DNA of 64,000 nt from PGYR01 sp048267165 (GCA_048267165.1 JBLWYD010000003.1:1-64000); one strand, 5' to 3'; positions 25,624-35,203 are shown, counted from the stretch's first letter. Notes: generated by a model from the sequence alone, not told the origin. Program-made: numbers and translations.

Positions 25624-26826
25624 TTAATTGTACTTTTTATATTGTTCGTAAAATTCACCAATTAGAGTGAATGCTTTATCAATAGTATCTTCCGTTGGAC
25701 AGATAACTATTCGGAAATGCGAGCTACCCGGTTTCTGACCGAAACCTGTCCCCGGTACTACTACTACACCAGTAGCTTTCAGCAGTTCCTCGCAGAAATG
25801 GAAATCATTTTCAACATCTATAGAAGGAAATGCGTAGAATGCACCCTGAGGTGCCACTAGGTCAATACCATCTATCTGACTAACTTTATCCATCATCAAA
25901 TTCTTACGTGTTACCAACTTACTTATAGATTCCTCAACGTGAGATTGATCTCCCTCGAGCGCTGGTTTTATACAATATTGAAGTGGATGATTAGCCGATA
26001 CACGACTACGAAGCATTTTATTTACAGCTTCTACATACTCGTTGAGTAAACTGCTTTTACCGGAAATAATACCCCAACCCAAACGGAATCCGGGAGCCAT
26101 ATAATTCTTAGACATACCTGAAAAAGTAACACATGGAATATCTGGATCAATCGACGCTATAGAAACCATTTCAGCGTCATCGAATATTAGTTTATCGTAA
26201 ATCTCATCTGAGAAAATAATTAGTCCGTGTTCTCTTGCTATATCTACTATTTGTTCTAATATTTCACGCGGGTAAACAGCACCAGTCGGATTATTTGGAT
26301 TGATGAGTACAATAGCTCTTGTTTTATCATTTATTTTCGATTTTATGTCTTCTATATCTGGTAACCAACCATTACTTTCATCTAAGTAATAAGGGTTTGC
26401 CTCTAGTTCTAACTTCGCTTCAATAGCATTGTATAGAGGGTATCCCGGTGTAGGCATTAGAAAGTTTTCACCTCTATTAAGCAATGCCGATAGACATATC
26501 TCAATTGCTTCAGCAGCACCAGTTGTTATGCATATATCTTGTATGTTTTTAATTCCTTTTCTCTCTTCAGCGTCTTTTCGTACTGCCTCGATTGCTTCGG
26601 GGATACCAGACGATGGAGCGTAACCATTTTTTCTATTGTGCAATGCTTCTACAACACTTTCGATAAGGTGTTTAGGTGTATCAAAATCATATACATTGGG
26701 GTCACCTATATTCAGGTAGTGCATTTCCATACCTGTTTTGGCTACTCCTTGAGCAAGCATTATAATATCACGAATAGCGTAATGTATATTATCCGTTCTG
26801 AAAGCTGGTATAATTGGGTTTATCAT
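25624..26826 (-). CDS. PLP-dependent class I/II aminotransferase (AlaA/AlaT-like)
   Basis: The 400-residue enzyme has fold type I aminotransferase motifs: LNIGDPNVYDFDTPKH near the N-terminus, the ITTGAAEAIEICLSAL cofactor phosphate site, INPNNPTGAVY, IIFSDEIYDKLIFD, and the Schiff-base lysine in FSGMSKNYMAPGFRLGW. The opening (NPIIPAFRTDNIHYAIRDII) resembles alanine/valine-pyruvate transaminases of the AlaA type rather than AspC. The neighbouring dapB raises the alternative of a diaminopimelate-pathway transaminase, but nothing in the sequence decides this. It has its own terminator. Confidence 0.85.
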   Translation of the reverse strand: MINPIIPAFRTDNIHYAIRDIIMLAQGVAKTGMEMHYLNIGDPNVYDFDTPKHLIESVVEALHNRKNGYAPSSGIPEAIEAVRKDAEERKGIKNIQDICITTGAAEAIEICLSALLNRGENFLMPTPGYPLYNAIEAKLELEANPYYLDESNGWLPDIEDIKSKINDKTRAIVLINPNNPTGAVYPREILEQIVDIAREHGLIIFSDEIYDKLIFDDAEMVSIASIDPDIPCVTFSGMSKNYMAPGFRLGWGIISGKSSLLNEYVEAVNKMLRSRVSANHPLQYCIKPALEGDQSHVEESISKLVTRKNLMMDKVSQIDGIDLVAPQGAFYAFPSIDVENDFHFCEELLKATGVVVVPGTGFGQKPGSSHFRIVICPTEDTIDKAFTLIGEFYEQYKKYN

Positions 26827-26962
26827 ATTATTTTCTCTAAAGTAATATAGTTATTATTAGTCTAAACGAAAGACTACAAATATAAGGAATTGTTTTTATA
26901 AGCTATCCATAATTTCAAATATGTATATTTGTGAAAAGAAGATGTGGTTCTGAACTTTGGTT

Positions 26963-28219
26963 TCAATCGCTAAGCTCTACAGCCCTCTTCTTCCACCACC
27001 AAAGAACTACAATCACCACCCCCCACTCTGCAAAGCCAATGATAGCTGGTATCAGCTCCGAATGTGCTGGGAATAGATTTAAGTAGGGGAAGCAATTACC
27101 GATAGGTGTAAGCAGTACAGTTGTACTCTCACAATTACTTGGGTAATCGGGTATTATGCTGAATAATCTCTGTGACACTACTTGGATTAGTAGCATTGAG
27201 TATAGGAAGTTCTTGTTAGCTTTTGTTAGCTCGATTGTGTCTAGTACTTTAGCCGCTAATATGAATACAACTGGGAACCCCCAATATGCAATTCTCTCTG
27301 TATCAGCTCCACCGATGTAAGAGAAAATGATGATTATAGCGAGGTAAGTCGCCATTATTCTATGTTGTTTTAGGTATTCGAATGTCTGTTTGTAAAACAA
27401 AGCTGGTAATATTAGAATAGCTCCGTAAGCGACTACCCACGAGTGGAAGAAGCGAAACAACGATTTTGTGTAGAGCATATCCGCAGCTGCATTGTAGAAT
27501 TTGTGCGAATTTGTCGGTTCGACTGATTGAGCTATTATCGCATATACTATTAGGAAAATTACAAGAGGTAAAGCGAGGAAATATTTGTTCACTTGTATTA
27601 AGTTCACTTCGAGTGCCTCAGTGAACTTGGACTTTTTATAATAAAAATATGCTTTTGCAATAATCAGTACCGAAGGTATAACGACTATCTCACGAACGAA
27701 AGTGCCTAACAGTGTTATTACCGAAAGCAGTACAATGTCAAGCAAAGTTATGCCTCTTTTCAGCAAGACTAACAATGAAGCTAGTATTAATGAAATAGCC
27801 AATGGATCCACTTGCACTGGATAGAAAGAGCCAAACCTGTGGTAGCCGTGCCACTGAGTTATATAGAAGAAAACGAGGAGGTAAATCACCCATTTCCTAT
27901 TAATAAACCTAACCAATAGCAATGCTAATAAAATAGAATTCAGAATAGAGAAAAGCCAGTTCAGATAAAGAAATCCAGATTTGAAATCATCGGGGTAAAT
28001 CTTAGCAACTAGATATGGTAATCCCACTCTGCTGACGAATGGGGATTTGGTGCTGATTTGCTCGCCATTAGCTATTTGCTCAGCCATCTGGTGATAGTTC
28101 ACACCGTCCCAGCCAAGTCCATCATTGTAGGATATTTCAGGTTGTACGAGATGCGATGTTGCGACAGTTACAATCGAAAGAATAATAGCGAAAAGAATAT
28201 ATTTTGCATTATCTTTCAT
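26963..28219 (-). CDS. Polytopic membrane protein, possible GT-C type glycosyltransferase
   Basis: A 418-residue protein with about ten hydrophobic helices (ILFAIILSIVTVATSH, LFSILNSILLALLLV, PLAISLILASLLVLL, YFLALPLVIFLIVYAIIA and others). The first periplasmic loop holds LGWDGVNYHQMAEQI with an acidic residue placed as in GT-C glycosyltransferases, which use lipid-linked sugars. I do not recognise a named family. It begins eight bases after the nucleotide-sugar dehydrogenase stop, so they form an operon, which supports a role in surface polysaccharide. The assignment to GT-C is inference. Confidence 0.7.
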   Translation of the reverse strand: MKDNAKYILFAIILSIVTVATSHLVQPEISYNDGLGWDGVNYHQMAEQIANGEQISTKSPFVSRVGLPYLVAKIYPDDFKSGFLYLNWLFSILNSILLALLLVRFINRKWVIYLLVFFYITQWHGYHRFGSFYPVQVDPLAISLILASLLVLLKRGITLLDIVLLSVITLLGTFVREIVVIPSVLIIAKAYFYYKKSKFTEALEVNLIQVNKYFLALPLVIFLIVYAIIAQSVEPTNSHKFYNAAADMLYTKSLFRFFHSWVVAYGAILILPALFYKQTFEYLKQHRIMATYLAIIIIFSYIGGADTERIAYWGFPVVFILAAKVLDTIELTKANKNFLYSMLLIQVVSQRLFSIIPDYPSNCESTTVLLTPIGNCFPYLNLFPAHSELIPAIIGFAEWGVVIVVLWWWKKRAVELSD

Positions 28220-28227
28220 TGCATTTC

Positions 28228-29499
28228 CTATCTTCCTATTCCCTTGTAAGCTACACTGCTGTTATCAAACGTGGCTTTATCCAAGCAATTCTTACCGTCT
28301 ATTACCACTTTTACTCCTTTCGATTGTAAGTACTCGGGTGATAGAGTTTTGAACTCCGTGTGGTCTGTAGCGATTATTACAGCTGTTGCTTGTGCCAACG
28401 CTTCGTCAAGACTTGCTACATTAGAGCGATTAGGGAAGTGAGGGTCGAAAATTATCAAATCCGCACCTTTTTCTTCCAATTCTTTTTGCATTACCAGTGA
28501 AGGACTCTGACGCAAATCACCTACATTCGCCTTATATGATAGCCCGAGCAACGCGATTTTTGTTCCCTTGATTGACTTCGCAAATTCATTCAACCCATCA
28601 GCTAGTAGCCCAATAGTATAAGCCGGCATAGAGTTATTAATCTCCCTTGCTAGCTTCAAGAACTTGTGGTCGAATCCACTTTGCTTTGCTCGCTCTATCA
28701 AGTAATATGGGTCAACAGGTATGCAGTGCCCACCAACTCCACAGCTTGGGTAATGCGGCATAAACGCGAATGGCTTATTAGCGGCTGCATCAATTACAGT
28801 TTTCAAATCTATGTCTAGCACATCAAATGATTTCGCCAATTCATTGACGAAAGCAATGTTAATATCACGGAAAGTATTTTCTATTATCTTCGTAGCTTCG
28901 GCTGTTTTCAGACTCGGCATTTCGTTTATTTCTGCATCTATGAATTCGCGGTATAGGTCTGCCGTTCTCTTAGTAGCTTCAGCACTAGTAGAGCCGATAT
29001 TACGAGGAATATTATAGACATTCCACTTAGTATCTCCGGGGTTTATTCGCTCTGGACAGTGAGCCAAATCGAAGTCAACGCCAGCTTTCATGCCTGTTTT
29101 CTCTTCTACAAGGGGTATCAGAACTTCATCGCAAACACCTGGGTTAATAGTAGATTCTACTATTACCACATTGCCTTTCTGCAAGTGATTACATACCTCA
29201 GTCACCGCACCTATCACAGGCGTTAGGTCAGGCATATAATCGTCTAACACAGGAGTCGGCACGCATACTATGAAAATGTCTGTTTCGCCAAGTGATGATG
29301 ATTCATCGCTGACATTCAGAGTAATTTCTTTCAGGTCTTTGGCACATTGCTCATCGTCTATAGGGCTGATGCCTTTCTTAATACTTTCTATTTTTGAGCT
29401 ATCTATATCATAGCCCAATACATTGTGATCTGTTAGTTTTGCTATTGCTGCGGCTAGTGGTAAACCCACATAACCCAAGCCCAGTACTGATATTTTCAT
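28228..29499 (-). CDS. UDP-sugar dehydrogenase (WecC/TviB type)
   Basis: The 423-residue enzyme has the three domains of UDP-glucose/UDP-ManNAc dehydrogenases: the NAD site KISVLGLGYVGLPLAAAIAK, the central ATKIIENTFRDINIAFVNELA helix, the catalytic Cys in YPSCGVGGHCIPVDPYYLI, and a C-terminal domain with LLGLSYKANVGDLRQSPS and DPHFPN. These enzymes oxidise a UDP-hexose(amine) to the uronate. The sequence resembles the ManNAc/GlcNAc-type group (WecC, TviB, WbpA) more than Ugd, but the substrate cannot be fixed. It is followed by the membrane protein gene after eight bases. Confidence 0.92.
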   Translation of the reverse strand: MKISVLGLGYVGLPLAAAIAKLTDHNVLGYDIDSSKIESIKKGISPIDDEQCAKDLKEITLNVSDESSSLGETDIFIVCVPTPVLDDYMPDLTPVIGAVTEVCNHLQKGNVVIVESTINPGVCDEVLIPLVEEKTGMKAGVDFDLAHCPERINPGDTKWNVYNIPRNIGSTSAEATKRTADLYREFIDAEINEMPSLKTAEATKIIENTFRDINIAFVNELAKSFDVLDIDLKTVIDAAANKPFAFMPHYPSCGVGGHCIPVDPYYLIERAKQSGFDHKFLKLAREINNSMPAYTIGLLADGLNEFAKSIKGTKIALLGLSYKANVGDLRQSPSLVMQKELEEKGADLIIFDPHFPNRSNVASLDEALAQATAVIIATDHTEFKTLSPEYLQSKGVKVVIDGKNCLDKATFDNSSVAYKGIGR

Positions 29500-29936
29500 T
29501 TTACTAAATTTTCATTTTTATAAGATTACTAAAATAGGGATTATTTTGGTAAATAGTGCAAAAAGGGATTTGATTCCGTTGTCAGAAAATACCGGACAGT
29601 TGGAATTGATTACAGGAGATTGTGAAATTCAACTCCTGACGGAGTTGTTGTGGGGCGGTAGTTTATAATGGCTACTAATATTAAACTCCTAACGGAGTTT
29701 ATCCTATTTCTCAGCGGCAATTTTTAATTACGGTGTTAAACAGTATTCAATATCAACTACAGAGTAGTTGAATATTAGTAGCATCTGAATTGTATTCTGT
29801 TTCTCCAACTCCGCTAGGAGTTGAATGTGAAGGGTGAGATATGTCGGAAGTAAGGTTACATTTGCATGTATTGTATTAATAAAGTCAATAATTTTTCTTA
29901 TGTTTAAAGACTATCTAAAACCAATAATTCTTATTT
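29500..29936. repeat. Palindrome-rich intergenic element (CAACTCC..GGAGTTG units)
   Basis: No gene. Four short palindromes lie at 29630-29647 (CAACTCC-TGAC-GGAGTTG), 29683-29700 (AAACTCC-TAAC-GGAGTTT), 29754-29770 (CAACTAC-AGA-GTAGTTG) and 29806-29823 (CAACTCC-GCTA-GGAGTTG). In addition GCTACTAATATT at 29671-29682 is the exact reverse complement of AATATTAGTAGC at 29771-29782. The layout is two head-to-head copies of a unit in which a palindrome sits next to AATATTAGTAGC. Similar AACTCC/GGAGTT intergenic repeats are common in FCB genomes. Confidence 0.7.
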
Positions 29937-30725
29937 ATGAAAACCACAACTACGCTGCTCGTCCTACTCCTAACAACATCACTTGCTTTTTCGCAGAGAC
30001 AAGAGACAATTGACTCCGATAGACCGGGGCAATCAATTAGTCCACTGACAGTTGGGACAAATGTGCTGCAAGTGCAGACAGGGATTAATTATTTGAACAG
30101 ACCATATTATGATGCTTTAACTATACATAGCATCTCTAATGCGACTAACGTAAGATTTGGATTAACTGAAACGTTTGAGTTGAACACTACTTTCGGCTAT
30201 AGGAGAAATGAAAATAATTACGCAGATCCACTTAGAGAAAACCTGATTAGTTCCGGATTTGAGAATTTGAGGTTAGGCGCACGATTTAATATATTGAATA
30301 AAGGTGGTCTAACTCCCACTATAGCTATTAATACGGAATTTTTATTTGCTTTGGAAAATGAAGTGTCTTTTTTTCCAAACGATGGTTTAGAAATAAAAGC
30401 ATCTATCAAACAACCTCTAACAGAAAAATTAGCATTGACTACTAACTTAAGTCTTTTTCATAATCCTTATATTCCAGATTATTTCTATCATTATACACTT
30501 AACTCTTCTTATAGTTTTACTAATGAGGTTTTCGCGTTTGTAGAGATATATGGTCTATTAAATTATGGTAAGACTATCAACTATGATGGTGGAGTTGGCT
30601 ACTACTTGAATAATGATTTTTTACTTGATTTATCCGCGGGACTAGTACCTAATGGCGATCAAAATGATTGGTTCATAGATGCTGGTGTTTCGTTTAGGTT
30701 CGGTGGGGGGACTGAGGAAGAATAA
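29937..30725 (+). CDS. Outer-membrane beta-barrel of the phenol-degradation MetA/transporter family
   Basis: The 262-residue protein has a signal peptide (MKTTTTLLVLLLTTSLAFSQ) and then the ETIDSDRPGQSISPLTVGTN opening typical of Pfam Phenol_MetA_deg-like putative transporters. Alternating strands follow (FELNTTFGYRRNEN, LRLGARFNILNK, IAINTEFLFAL, FAFVEIYGLL), ending FIDAGVSFRF with a short acidic tail. The function of this family is poorly known. Its stop TAA and the next gene's ATG share one base, so it is coupled to a PAS-LuxR regulator. Confidence 0.82.
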   Translation: MKTTTTLLVLLLTTSLAFSQRQETIDSDRPGQSISPLTVGTNVLQVQTGINYLNRPYYDALTIHSISNATNVRFGLTETFELNTTFGYRRNENNYADPLRENLISSGFENLRLGARFNILNKGGLTPTIAINTEFLFALENEVSFFPNDGLEIKASIKQPLTEKLALTTNLSLFHNPYIPDYFYHYTLNSSYSFTNEVFAFVEIYGLLNYGKTINYDGGVGYYLNNDFLLDLSAGLVPNGDQNDWFIDAGVSFRFGGGTEEE

Positions 30726-31501
30726 TGGTAGAATTACAAAAGCTATATCTAAAATACTCCGAACTACTTACTTCACAAGATATGCAAGAGGAGGACTTGG
30801 ACTATTCCAAATTTGACTCTCATCTACCTATTTTGGATCAAATATCTTCTATAAAGAAAAGTGGTTTGACTGTATTTGATATGTTCAAAAAGACACATAT
30901 ATACTCTTCATATAATCTCAAAGATATATTCGGATATGACCTTTCCAAAATAGCTAGTGAAGACACTACATATATCGATTCTATGGTTCATCCCGATGAT
31001 TATTATGCGTTAACAGCCAATGGCATACAACTACTAGAATTCTTTTTCAGTTTAGATATATCTGAAAGAAGAGATTACAAATTACAAAACGAATATCGAA
31101 TCAAAGATAAAAATGATAAATATATAAGGGTAATAGAACAGCATACTATATTAGAGTTAGATGCAAAAGGGAATGTTTGGTTGACTCTTAGTATTCTTGA
31201 TATTTCACCTACTCAAAACTCAAGAGATGGTTTAAAAACTCAACTAATAAATATAAAAAATGGTCAGATAATAGACAACTGGATGCATAAGTTACCAGTA
31301 AAGAAAGATGATCAACTAAGTAGTAGAGAACTAGAAATATTAAACTTAATCAAAGATGGTTTACCTAGTAAAGAGATTTCCGACAATTTAGCTCTTAGTG
31401 TTCATACTGTAAATACCCACAGACAGAAAATTCTTAGGAAGCTAGGTGCAACTAATTCACACGAAGCAATTGAGTTAGCTTCTAGATTGGGCTTAATATA
31501 A
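30725..31501 (+). CDS. PAS domain plus LuxR-type HTH transcription regulator
   Basis: The 258-residue protein has no receiver domain. Residues about 55-165 form a PAS-like fold (YNLKDIFGYDLSKIASEDTT, MVHPDDYYAL, KNDKYIRVIEQHTILELDAKGN, SILDISP). The C-terminal ~65 residues are a GerE/LuxR helix-turn-helix (LSSRELEILNLIKDGLPSKE, then LSVHTVNTHRQKILRKL). This is a plan common in Bacteroidota regulators that sense a small ligand or redox state directly. It overlaps the upstream barrel gene by one base and is followed 82 bases later by a TonB receptor and a ferritin-like lipoprotein, which are its likely neighbours in regulation. Confidence 0.9.
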   Translation: MVELQKLYLKYSELLTSQDMQEEDLDYSKFDSHLPILDQISSIKKSGLTVFDMFKKTHIYSSYNLKDIFGYDLSKIASEDTTYIDSMVHPDDYYALTANGIQLLEFFFSLDISERRDYKLQNEYRIKDKNDKYIRVIEQHTILELDAKGNVWLTLSILDISPTQNSRDGLKTQLINIKNGQIIDNWMHKLPVKKDDQLSSRELEILNLIKDGLPSKEISDNLALSVHTVNTHRQKILRKLGATNSHEAIELASRLGLI

Positions 31502-31521
31502 AATACTGATTATTCAGTATT
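31502..31521 (+). terminator. Hairpin after the PAS-LuxR gene, possibly an attenuator
   Basis: An 8-bp stem AATACTGA/TCAGTATT (31502-31509 with 31514-31521) with a four-base loop directly follows the stop codon. No T run follows, so it may only stabilise or attenuate the message between the regulator and the TonB receptor gene. Confidence 0.4.
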
Positions 31522-31583
31522 GCGAAGTAATAGTTAAACATATAAATTGAATCTATTACATAATCAATTTAAGAAACTTAATC

Positions 31584-33899
31584 TTGAAAAAAATCCTATT
31601 AATATTGCTAATAGCTAGTTCTTTATACTCTCAGCAAACTCAAACAGTAACAGGTATAGTCCTTGACGCAACTACTGAAATGCCATTACCTTCTGCAACT
31701 GTTCAGATATTAGACTCTAATCTGAAAATTGGAGCTATAACGAATAGCAAAGGTGAGTTCATCATAAAGAATGTACCTGTTGGTCGCATAAGTTTTCAAG
31801 CAAGTTATATCGGATATACGAATACTATTATAAATGGTGAACAAGTAACAGCAGCGAAAAGTCCATATTTAGTATTTAAGCTAACTGAAAGTATTACAAG
31901 TTCTGGTGAGTTATTAGTAATCCCAAAACTCGAAAAAGATATATCAATTAACCCAATGACTGTTGTTAGCTCACATCTACTTAGCGTAGAGGAAGCAAGT
32001 CGTTATGCTGGTGGCTTTGATGACCCTGCTCGATTAGCATCGGCATTTGCTGGAGTAGCAAGTAGTGTTAGCAATAATGCAATTGTAATTCGTGGTAATG
32101 CACCTAAATTTCTTCAATGGAATATAGAGGGTGTTGAAATACCTTCACCCAATCACTTTGCAAACATAAGTGTATTTGGTGGTGGAGGATTGACAGCACT
32201 AAGTAGTAATTTGCTCGATAACTCTGACTTTTTAACTGGTGCTTTTCCTGCTCAATACTCTAATGCAATCTCTGGTGTGTTTGATTTGCGAATGCGCGAT
32301 GGCAATAGCAGTGAATTCGAACATTCATTTGAAATAGGAATAATTGGTTTGGATATAGCTTCCGAAGGGCCACTCGGTATATCAGAAAATTCGTCATATT
32401 TAGTTAATTATCGTTACTCTACTCTAGGCTTATTAGAACCTATTCTACCTGAGGATGCACAAGGTACAAATTATCAGGATCTCGCATTCAAATTCAAAAT
32501 TCCAACTAGTTGGGCTGGCAATTTCTCTGTCTGGGGTATAGGTTTGATTGATAATTCAGGTCAGAACATAGAGGCAGATACTACACTTCGGAACTATTAT
32601 CAAGATATAGAGCAGGAGAAAGTCAAGCAGTATATGGGTACAATTGGAGTCAACAATAAGCTGGTAGTTAGTAATACTGGTTATGTTAATTCATCATTCT
32701 TAATGTCAAAAGATGGAATAGATTTGTTCACTGAAAGATTGGATACAAATGAAACAATAAGACCGGAAAGAAAGCTAGACAACTCATATACGAACTATAC
32801 TTTCAAATCTTTTGTGAGTGAAAAATTAGCAGATAACCACTTGAATAGAACTGGTTTAACTTTTCAATCATTAGGTTACAATTTGGATATGAAAACTAGG
32901 TTAGATAATTCTGAATATGGAAGTATAGCGATAGAAGATGGTAGAACTTCTTTATTTTCAATTTTTTCAAATTCAAAGTTATCTTTTAATAATCTGAATT
33001 TAAACTTTGGTATAAACTATACTAGATTCACATTAAATGGTAATAGTAGCATTGAGCCTAGGATTGGTGCAAACTACACACTTAATTCGAATGGAGACCA
33101 ACTGAGTTTCGGTTATGGACTTCACAGTCGATTAGAACCGATTAATATCTACTTTATTAGAAATAATGAGGGTGAACTAGTAAATCAGAATCTAGATTTA
33201 ACCAAATCTCATCATTTTGTAATTGGCTATAAATTCAAATTGAGTGATAATATAGTATTTAAAGTAGAGCCATACTACCAGAGTTTATATGATATTCCAG
33301 TTATACCCGATAGTACTTATGCTTTAATCAATCTTCAAAATAGCTGGTTTACAAATGATGGATTTGTAAATACTGGAGAAGGTAGAAATATAGGTGTTGA
33401 CCTTACATTAGAAAAATATATAGATAATGGTTTATATTATCTGATAACAGCTTCATTCTTTGATTCTAAGTATAGAACAGGGGATGGTGAAGAGTGGTTT
33501 AATACAAGATTCAACAATAATTTTCTATTCAATGCACTGATAGGGAAAGAATTTTACTTCAGTGAATCGAGCACTTTCGGAGTGAACCTTAGAGCAAGTT
33601 TACAAGGTGGAGATAGATATTCCTCAATAGATTTGGATAACTCAATCCAAAAGCAAGATGTCGTTTATAATGAATCGAGCCCATATTCAAATAGCACAGA
33701 CCCCTATTTGGTCTCACACTTAACTATGAATTACAAGTGGAACACAGATAATACAACTCAGGAAATATCATTAAAAATTATAAATGCGTCGATGCACGAA
33801 GAGTTTTACGGATTCAGATATAATATTGAAAATAAGAGACTTGATGAATTTCGTGAAGCTTTAGTTATAGCAAATCTTAGTTACAAAATATCATTCTAA
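31584..33899 (+). CDS. TonB-dependent outer-membrane receptor with carboxypeptidase-like N-terminal domain
   Basis: The 771-residue protein starts at TTG 31584 with a signal peptide (MKKILLILLIASSLYSQ). Residues ~20-100 form a CarboxypepD_reg-like Ig domain (VTGIVLDATTEMPLPSATVQ, KGEFIIKNVPVGRISFQASY). A plug follows (IVIRGNAPKFLQWNIEGVEI, FSVFGGGGL-like NISVFGGGGL), then about 500 residues of barrel strands ending in LVIANLSYKISF with the terminal Phe. It should take up a ligand through the outer membrane using TonB energy. No SusD partner is next to it, so a siderophore or metal substrate is as likely as a glycan. The ferritin-like lipoprotein just downstream hints at metal. Confidence 0.88.
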   Translation: MKKILLILLIASSLYSQQTQTVTGIVLDATTEMPLPSATVQILDSNLKIGAITNSKGEFIIKNVPVGRISFQASYIGYTNTIINGEQVTAAKSPYLVFKLTESITSSGELLVIPKLEKDISINPMTVVSSHLLSVEEASRYAGGFDDPARLASAFAGVASSVSNNAIVIRGNAPKFLQWNIEGVEIPSPNHFANISVFGGGGLTALSSNLLDNSDFLTGAFPAQYSNAISGVFDLRMRDGNSSEFEHSFEIGIIGLDIASEGPLGISENSSYLVNYRYSTLGLLEPILPEDAQGTNYQDLAFKFKIPTSWAGNFSVWGIGLIDNSGQNIEADTTLRNYYQDIEQEKVKQYMGTIGVNNKLVVSNTGYVNSSFLMSKDGIDLFTERLDTNETIRPERKLDNSYTNYTFKSFVSEKLADNHLNRTGLTFQSLGYNLDMKTRLDNSEYGSIAIEDGRTSLFSIFSNSKLSFNNLNLNFGINYTRFTLNGNSSIEPRIGANYTLNSNGDQLSFGYGLHSRLEPINIYFIRNNEGELVNQNLDLTKSHHFVIGYKFKLSDNIVFKVEPYYQSLYDIPVIPDSTYALINLQNSWFTNDGFVNTGEGRNIGVDLTLEKYIDNGLYYLITASFFDSKYRTGDGEEWFNTRFNNNFLFNALIGKEFYFSESSTFGVNLRASLQGGDRYSSIDLDNSIQKQDVVYNESSPYSNSTDPYLVSHLTMNYKWNTDNTTQEISLKIINASMHEEFYGFRYNIENKRLDEFREALVIANLSYKISF

Positions 33900-33963
33900 T
33901 ATTAACGTCTATTAGCATATAAATATATTTAATTATTAATAAACCATTTATTAGGAATACCCA

Positions 33964-34566
33964 ATGCTAAAAAGAATAGTATTAATTATTGCATTATCGC
34001 TGTACGTAGTATCTTGCGGAAATGACAATAACCCAGTTAACAGTATCGATGAAGCGACATCTGAAGATTTACAATTTGTTAGAGAAGAAGAGAAACTAGC
34101 TCGAGATGTTTATCTACATTCATTCGACAAATATCAGCTTCAATTATTTAAAAATATTTCGGAAAGTGAACAAACTCACATGGATGCTATACTAGGTCAG
34201 TTAGAAAAGTATAATGTTTCTGATCCAGTTGGCAATAGCGCTAGAGGTGTATTCAAGAATACAACTCTTCAAGACTTATACAACCAACTTACTGCAAGGT
34301 CTGATTCTTCATTAGTCGAAGCATTGAAAGTAGGAGCTTTGATTGAGGATTTGGATATATTTGATATAGAAAATATACTAGACAGAACTACAGAAAGTAA
34401 TATTATCAATGTATATAATAACTTGACTTGTGGTTCTAGAAATCACTTGAGAAGCTTTACTAGTGAACTTACAGCGAATGGTGCTGAATACGAGAATATC
34501 TATATAAGTGACGAATATTATAATCAGATACTTAGTTCTGATAATGAGAAATGCGGTAATAACTAA
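33964..34566 (+). CDS. DUF2202 ferritin-like lipoprotein
   Basis: The 200-residue protein has a lipoprotein signal with Cys18 (MLKRIVLIIALSLYVVSC). The rest is helical and matches DUF2202: LQFVREEEKLARDVYLHSF, SESEQTHMDAILGQLEKY, ALKVGALIEDLDIFDIENIL and CGSRNHLRSFTSELTANG. The spaced Glu/His residues are laid out as in ferritin-like four-helix bundles, so a metal centre is plausible but unproven for the family. It is 64 bases downstream of the TonB receptor on the same strand and probably cotranscribed. Confidence 0.88.
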   Translation: MLKRIVLIIALSLYVVSCGNDNNPVNSIDEATSEDLQFVREEEKLARDVYLHSFDKYQLQLFKNISESEQTHMDAILGQLEKYNVSDPVGNSARGVFKNTTLQDLYNQLTARSDSSLVEALKVGALIEDLDIFDIENILDRTTESNIINVYNNLTCGSRNHLRSFTSELTANGAEYENIYISDEYYNQILSSDNEKCGNN

Positions 34567-34619
34567 GAAAGCCGCCCCAACTAAGGAAACGACTTTCAAA
34601 GGTAATCTTAGATACGTAA

Positions 34620-35114
34620 TTATTTGGCAGTAGTTATAGCAAAATGTGCTACATGTTTAACTTCTGTTGTATCATCAGTTCTGATTGGTTTCACACCTTT
34701 AAGATGAATTGTACAATCACCAATAGTTACGCTAGGTGCATCTTTGGTCAAAGTGTACATTGTAGTTGACCCGTCTGCATTAGTTACAACTATAGTAACA
34801 GTAACTGTTCTTTCGGGTTTTCTATCTGTAACTACATCACTAGCATTTTCTGTAACCATTATACTTTCAACAGTGAAATAGAAATCGCAAGGAGTTTTGA
34901 TTGCGTCTCCTTCCATTCCCCTTACCATCATCCCATCTCTTTCTTTTTTATCGATGTCTCTGTCAACTTTAGTAGAGTCATTTCCACGTCCGCCACCATC
35001 GTTACCACCATCAGTTCCACCACCACCTGTTCCTATGCCTGTGGGGTCCCAGTTGCACGATGCTAATGTTAGCGTCATAACTGCCAAGAATGTGAGTATT
35101 AGTATTTTCTTCAT
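34620..35114 (-). CDS. Gly-rich lipoprotein of unknown function
   Basis: The 164-residue protein has a signal peptide with a lipobox ending LASC at Cys20, then a Gly-rich spacer (GIGTGGGGTDGGNDGGGRG) and a charged stretch (KVDRDIDKKERDGMM). A beta-rich C-terminal domain follows (RTVTVTIVVTNADGSTTMYT, VTIGDCTIHLKGVKPI). No family is recognised. It converges with the DUF2202 gene. A weak relative of the ECF-like element, GTTAC-N15-GTGTTATTA, lies at 35157-35185. Confidence 0.7.
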   Translation of the reverse strand: MKKILILTFLAVMTLTLASCNWDPTGIGTGGGGTDGGNDGGGRGNDSTKVDRDIDKKERDGMMVRGMEGDAIKTPCDFYFTVESIMVTENASDVVTDRKPERTVTVTIVVTNADGSTTMYTLTKDAPSVTIGDCTIHLKGVKPIRTDDTTEVKHVAHFAITTAK

Positions 35115-35156
35115 TGTAATTCCTTTATAATGTTTATAAATTATGTGATTCTACTT

Positions 35157-35185
35157 TAATAACACATCACTTTAAAAAAGGTAAC
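35157..35185 (-). promoter_or_regulatory. Weak variant of the GTAAC-N15-TTGTTA element
   Basis: Minus strand: GTTAC at 35185-35181, 15 bases, GTGTTATTA at 35165-35157, 42 bases before the lipoprotein ATG. Two positions differ from the strict form. Confidence 0.35.
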
Positions 35186-35203
35186 AAAAAGATGATTATT
35201 TTT

